Below, one piece after another: positions 61,199 through 62,640 of a DNA stretch of 62,640 nt (position 1 is its first letter; every line of letters begins with the position of its first letter). Source of the DNA: Dehalococcoidia bacterium (lineage in GTDB: Bacteria > Chloroflexota > Dehalococcoidia > UBA3495); contig JASMCQ010000092.1 of the NCBI GenBank assembly GCA_030753265.1, positions 1 through 62,640 on the forward strand. Reading direction: 5' to 3'. The position numbers and the translations under genes were made by a program. Under the pieces are notes generated by a model. It did no database searches and had not been told where the DNA came from. It was given only the letters and a program-made list of their open reading frames with translations.

Positions 61199-61735
61199 TC
61201 AGGGGCTGGCCCTTCGGTACAGCTCGTCCATCTCCAACTCGGTATAGCGCAACCCAATGTTCTCGAGGTTATGGGCGTCGCTTACCTGCAAGGGCAGCAA
61301 GTCGTGGGTCCGGGCGATCTCCGCCACCTCCGACTTCGGGATATGCCAGTTGTGAATGTAGTTGTCGATCTCAATGGCGTGGATGTTGTCCTCGATGATG
61401 ATCTCGGGAGTGTAGTAGCCGGGGTGGCAGTAGCTGCGAAACACGCCGCCACCGGGTAGGAAAAGCTCCGCTACCTGGTACTCGGCGAAGGGGTTCTCCG
61501 CGGGCCTGATCTCTATTTCCCAACCCGGAATGATGATGATCTGGCCCGGGTAGTGACGCTCCACCAACTCCCGAAACTCGAGGGCCCATTCCTTGTTGTG
61601 GTGGTCGGTGATGGCAATGCCGTCGATGCCCTGCTTCTTGACCTGGCCGATGACCTTCTCCGCGATCTCTTTGCTGGGACTCTGAAAGTTGAACGCCTCC
61701 CAGATGTGGGTGTGCAGGTCCAGTTTGACTTTCAC
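61199..61735 (-). CDS. PHP-domain metal-dependent phosphoesterase-like protein
   Basis: This 178-residue protein has the PHP motifs in order: LDLHTHIWEAF (I, about 5-15), IAITDHHNKEWA (II), PGWEIEIRP, CHPGYYTPE (III) and VSDAHNLENIG (IV). These bind two or three metals. Short stand-alone PHP proteins of this kind hydrolyse phosphoesters such as nucleotides, sugar phosphates or 3'-phosphorylated compounds; the substrate is unknown. The start is a GTG at 61733-61735 with a weak ribosome site. Members are usually 200-280 residues, so this is a compact form. Confidence 0.88.
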   Translation of the reverse strand: MKVKLDLHTHIWEAFNFQSPSKEIAEKVIGQVKKQGIDGIAITDHHNKEWALEFRELVERHYPGQIIIIPGWEIEIRPAENPFAEYQVAELFLPGGGVFRSYCHPGYYTPEIIIEDNIHAIEIDNYIHNWHIPKSEVAEIARTHDLLPLQVSDAHNLENIGLRYTELEMDELYRRASP

Positions 61736-61754
61736 GCTTTTGCCGTCCGTTTAT

Positions 61755-61836
61755 GATAGCCGTCAGCCGTCAGCAACCAGCCTTCAGTCCTGGGCCGGCG
61801 CGGTAGCAAGCTGATCGCCGGCCGCTGATAGCTGAT
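61755..61836. repeat. heptamer-type repeat, inverted pair
   Basis: Left arm ATAGCCGTCAGCCGTCAGCA (61756-61775) and right arm GCTGATAGCTGATT (61823-61836) are inverted RTCAGCN arrays in the gap between crotonase and PHP genes. Confidence 0.6.
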
Positions 61837-61844
61837 TGGGCGCG

Positions 61845-62640
61845 CTAACCGCCCCGAAATCCTGGCTCGCGCCGCTGCAAGAAGGATTGGATACCTTCAG
61901 CCCGGTCGGCGGTGCTTTGAAGCAGTATGTTCAGGTCCGCCTCCAACCGCAAACCTTGGGTAAGGGTCAGGTCCATCCCGGCCCCGATCGCTTCCTTGGC
62001 GTACCGGGCGGCGATCGGGGCGCCGGCCGCGACGGTTTCCGCTAGCAGGCGAGTCCGGGTCAGCAGTTCTTCCCCGGCCACGACTTCGCTCACCAGTCCC
62101 AGCGCCAGGGCCTGGGCCGCGTCGATGATGCGTCCGGTTAGGACCAGGTCCCGCGCCCAGGCGGGTCCCACCAAGCGGGGCAGCCGCTGGGTCCCTCCGT
62201 CCCAGGGAAAGGCGCCCTGGGCCAGATCGGTGAACCCGAAACTGGCGTCTGCCGAAGCGACCCGCAGGTCCGCGGCCAGGGCCAACTCCAAGCCATGGTC
62301 CAGGGCGTCTCCGTTGACGGCGGCAATCACCGGTATGGGCAGCCCTGCCAGGGCGGAGGCTACCTGCATCAAGCTCAGCCAGTCTTGCCGGGCTTCCGGA
62401 AACAGGTCCCCAGGCGCCGGTTCGCGGCCCACCGAGAAAACGCTGCCGGCGCCGGTGATGATGACCGATCGGATGCCCTCGTCTTCACCGATGGCCCGGC
62501 AGGCCTCGCGCAGCTCGGCGGCCAGGGGGCTGTCGATGCGGTTGCCACCCTCGGGCCGGGCCAGCGTCACCGTCGCCACCGGGCCATCGCGGCGGTAGTC
62601 CAAAAGATCGTATCGAATCTCGGCCTGCTTTCTGAATAAT
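61845..62640 (-). CDS. enoyl-CoA hydratase/isomerase (crotonase), start beyond the window edge
   Basis: The frame is open from the stop at 61845 to the right edge of the window. A TTG at 62601-62603 could serve as start, but the 12 codons before it (FRKQAEIRYDLL) look like normal crotonase N-terminus, so the true start probably lies outside. Fold motifs: VATVTLARPEGGNRID, ITGAGSVFSVGREPA, NGDALDHGLELALAADLRV (first Glu present). The second catalytic position reads FTDLAQGAFPWDGGTQ, with Asp for Glu. Activity on a CoA ester is likely, though the modified second acid may alter the reaction. About 264 residues are visible. Confidence 0.88.
   Translation of the reverse strand, partial: LFRKQAEIRYDLLDYRRDGPVATVTLARPEGGNRIDSPLAAELREACRAIGEDEGIRSVIITGAGSVFSVGREPAPGDLFPEARQDWLSLMQVASALAGLPIPVIAAVNGDALDHGLELALAADLRVASADASFGFTDLAQGAFPWDGGTQRLPRLVGPAWARDLVLTGRIIDAAQALALGLVSEVVAGEELLTRTRLLAETVAAGAPIAARYAKEAIGAGMDLTLTQGLRLEADLNILLQSTADRAEGIQSFLQRREPGFRGG

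Overview
The window reads as a stretch of high-GC bacterial chromosome from an environmental, probably uncultivated organism. The gene content fits a Chloroflexota (Dehalococcoidia / SAR202-like) heterotroph: several crotonases, class III CoA-transferases, acyl-CoA dehydrogenases, thiolase plus DUF35, D-aminoacylase-type amidohydrolase, DSD1-like PLP proteins, NIPSNAP proteins and TPP lyases. That assignment is inference from gene content; there is no rRNA marker here. Many intergenic gaps carry members of at least eight interspersed repeat families. No tRNA, rRNA, CRISPR array, phage module or intact transposase was found.

Layout. 1-673: a crotonase cut by the left edge. 1132-6521: a signalling block with an OmpR-type regulator, a Rec-PAS-GAF sensor separated from its HisKA_2 kinase half by an in-frame TGA, and a Rec-PAS-HisKA-HATPase kinase. 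6578-17496: a family-5-like uracil-DNA glycosylase, an EamA-like permease, an M20 peptidase, an HpcH aldolase, a MaoC-type dehydratase, thiolase + DUF35, an acyl-CoA ligase, a crotonase and a beta-hydroxyacid dehydrogenase. 17550-18121: a repeat cluster ending in an intrinsic terminator. 18147-20897: a self-contained two-gene transcription unit encoding a divergent tubulin/FtsZ-superfamily protein and a 527-residue protein of unknown family. This is the most unusual system in the window.

20974-28803: a benzoylformate-decarboxylase-like TPP enzyme, a VOC protein, cysteine desulfurase, a D-aminoacylase-like amidohydrolase and two adjacent acyl-CoA dehydrogenases. 28816-29853: a frameshifted PD-(D/E)XK nuclease gene between two copies of an acyl-CoA dehydrogenase tail. 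29862-39721: RecQ, a crotonase, a first pair of class III CoA-transferases, two tandem DSD1-like proteins (the first lacks the PLP lysine) and a tandem-domain NIPSNAP protein. 39760-45236: one-carbon metabolism (Fhs and MetH; metH carries an interspersed repeat in frame). 45406-46154: a decayed xanthine-dehydrogenase-type gene.

46155-51057: an M1 aminopeptidase and leuCD. 51252-53800: a second CoA-transferase pair. 53950-62640: an argininosuccinate-lyase-like protein, a second TPP enzyme, a second acyl-CoA ligase, a small predicted lipoprotein, a crotonase, a PHP-domain protein and a crotonase running off the right edge.

How the genes fit together. Most of the window encodes activation of carboxylic acids to CoA thioesters (two ligases, four class III CoA-transferases), beta-oxidation-like steps (dehydrogenases, crotonases, MaoC, thiolase) and C-C cleavage (HpcH aldolase, TPP enzymes). 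Fhs and MetH could capture one-carbon units. No single complete pathway can be proved from the sequence. Two patterns recur: paralogues that have lost key catalytic residues while staying intact as genes, and intergenic repeats that in places reach into genes or flank broken ones.
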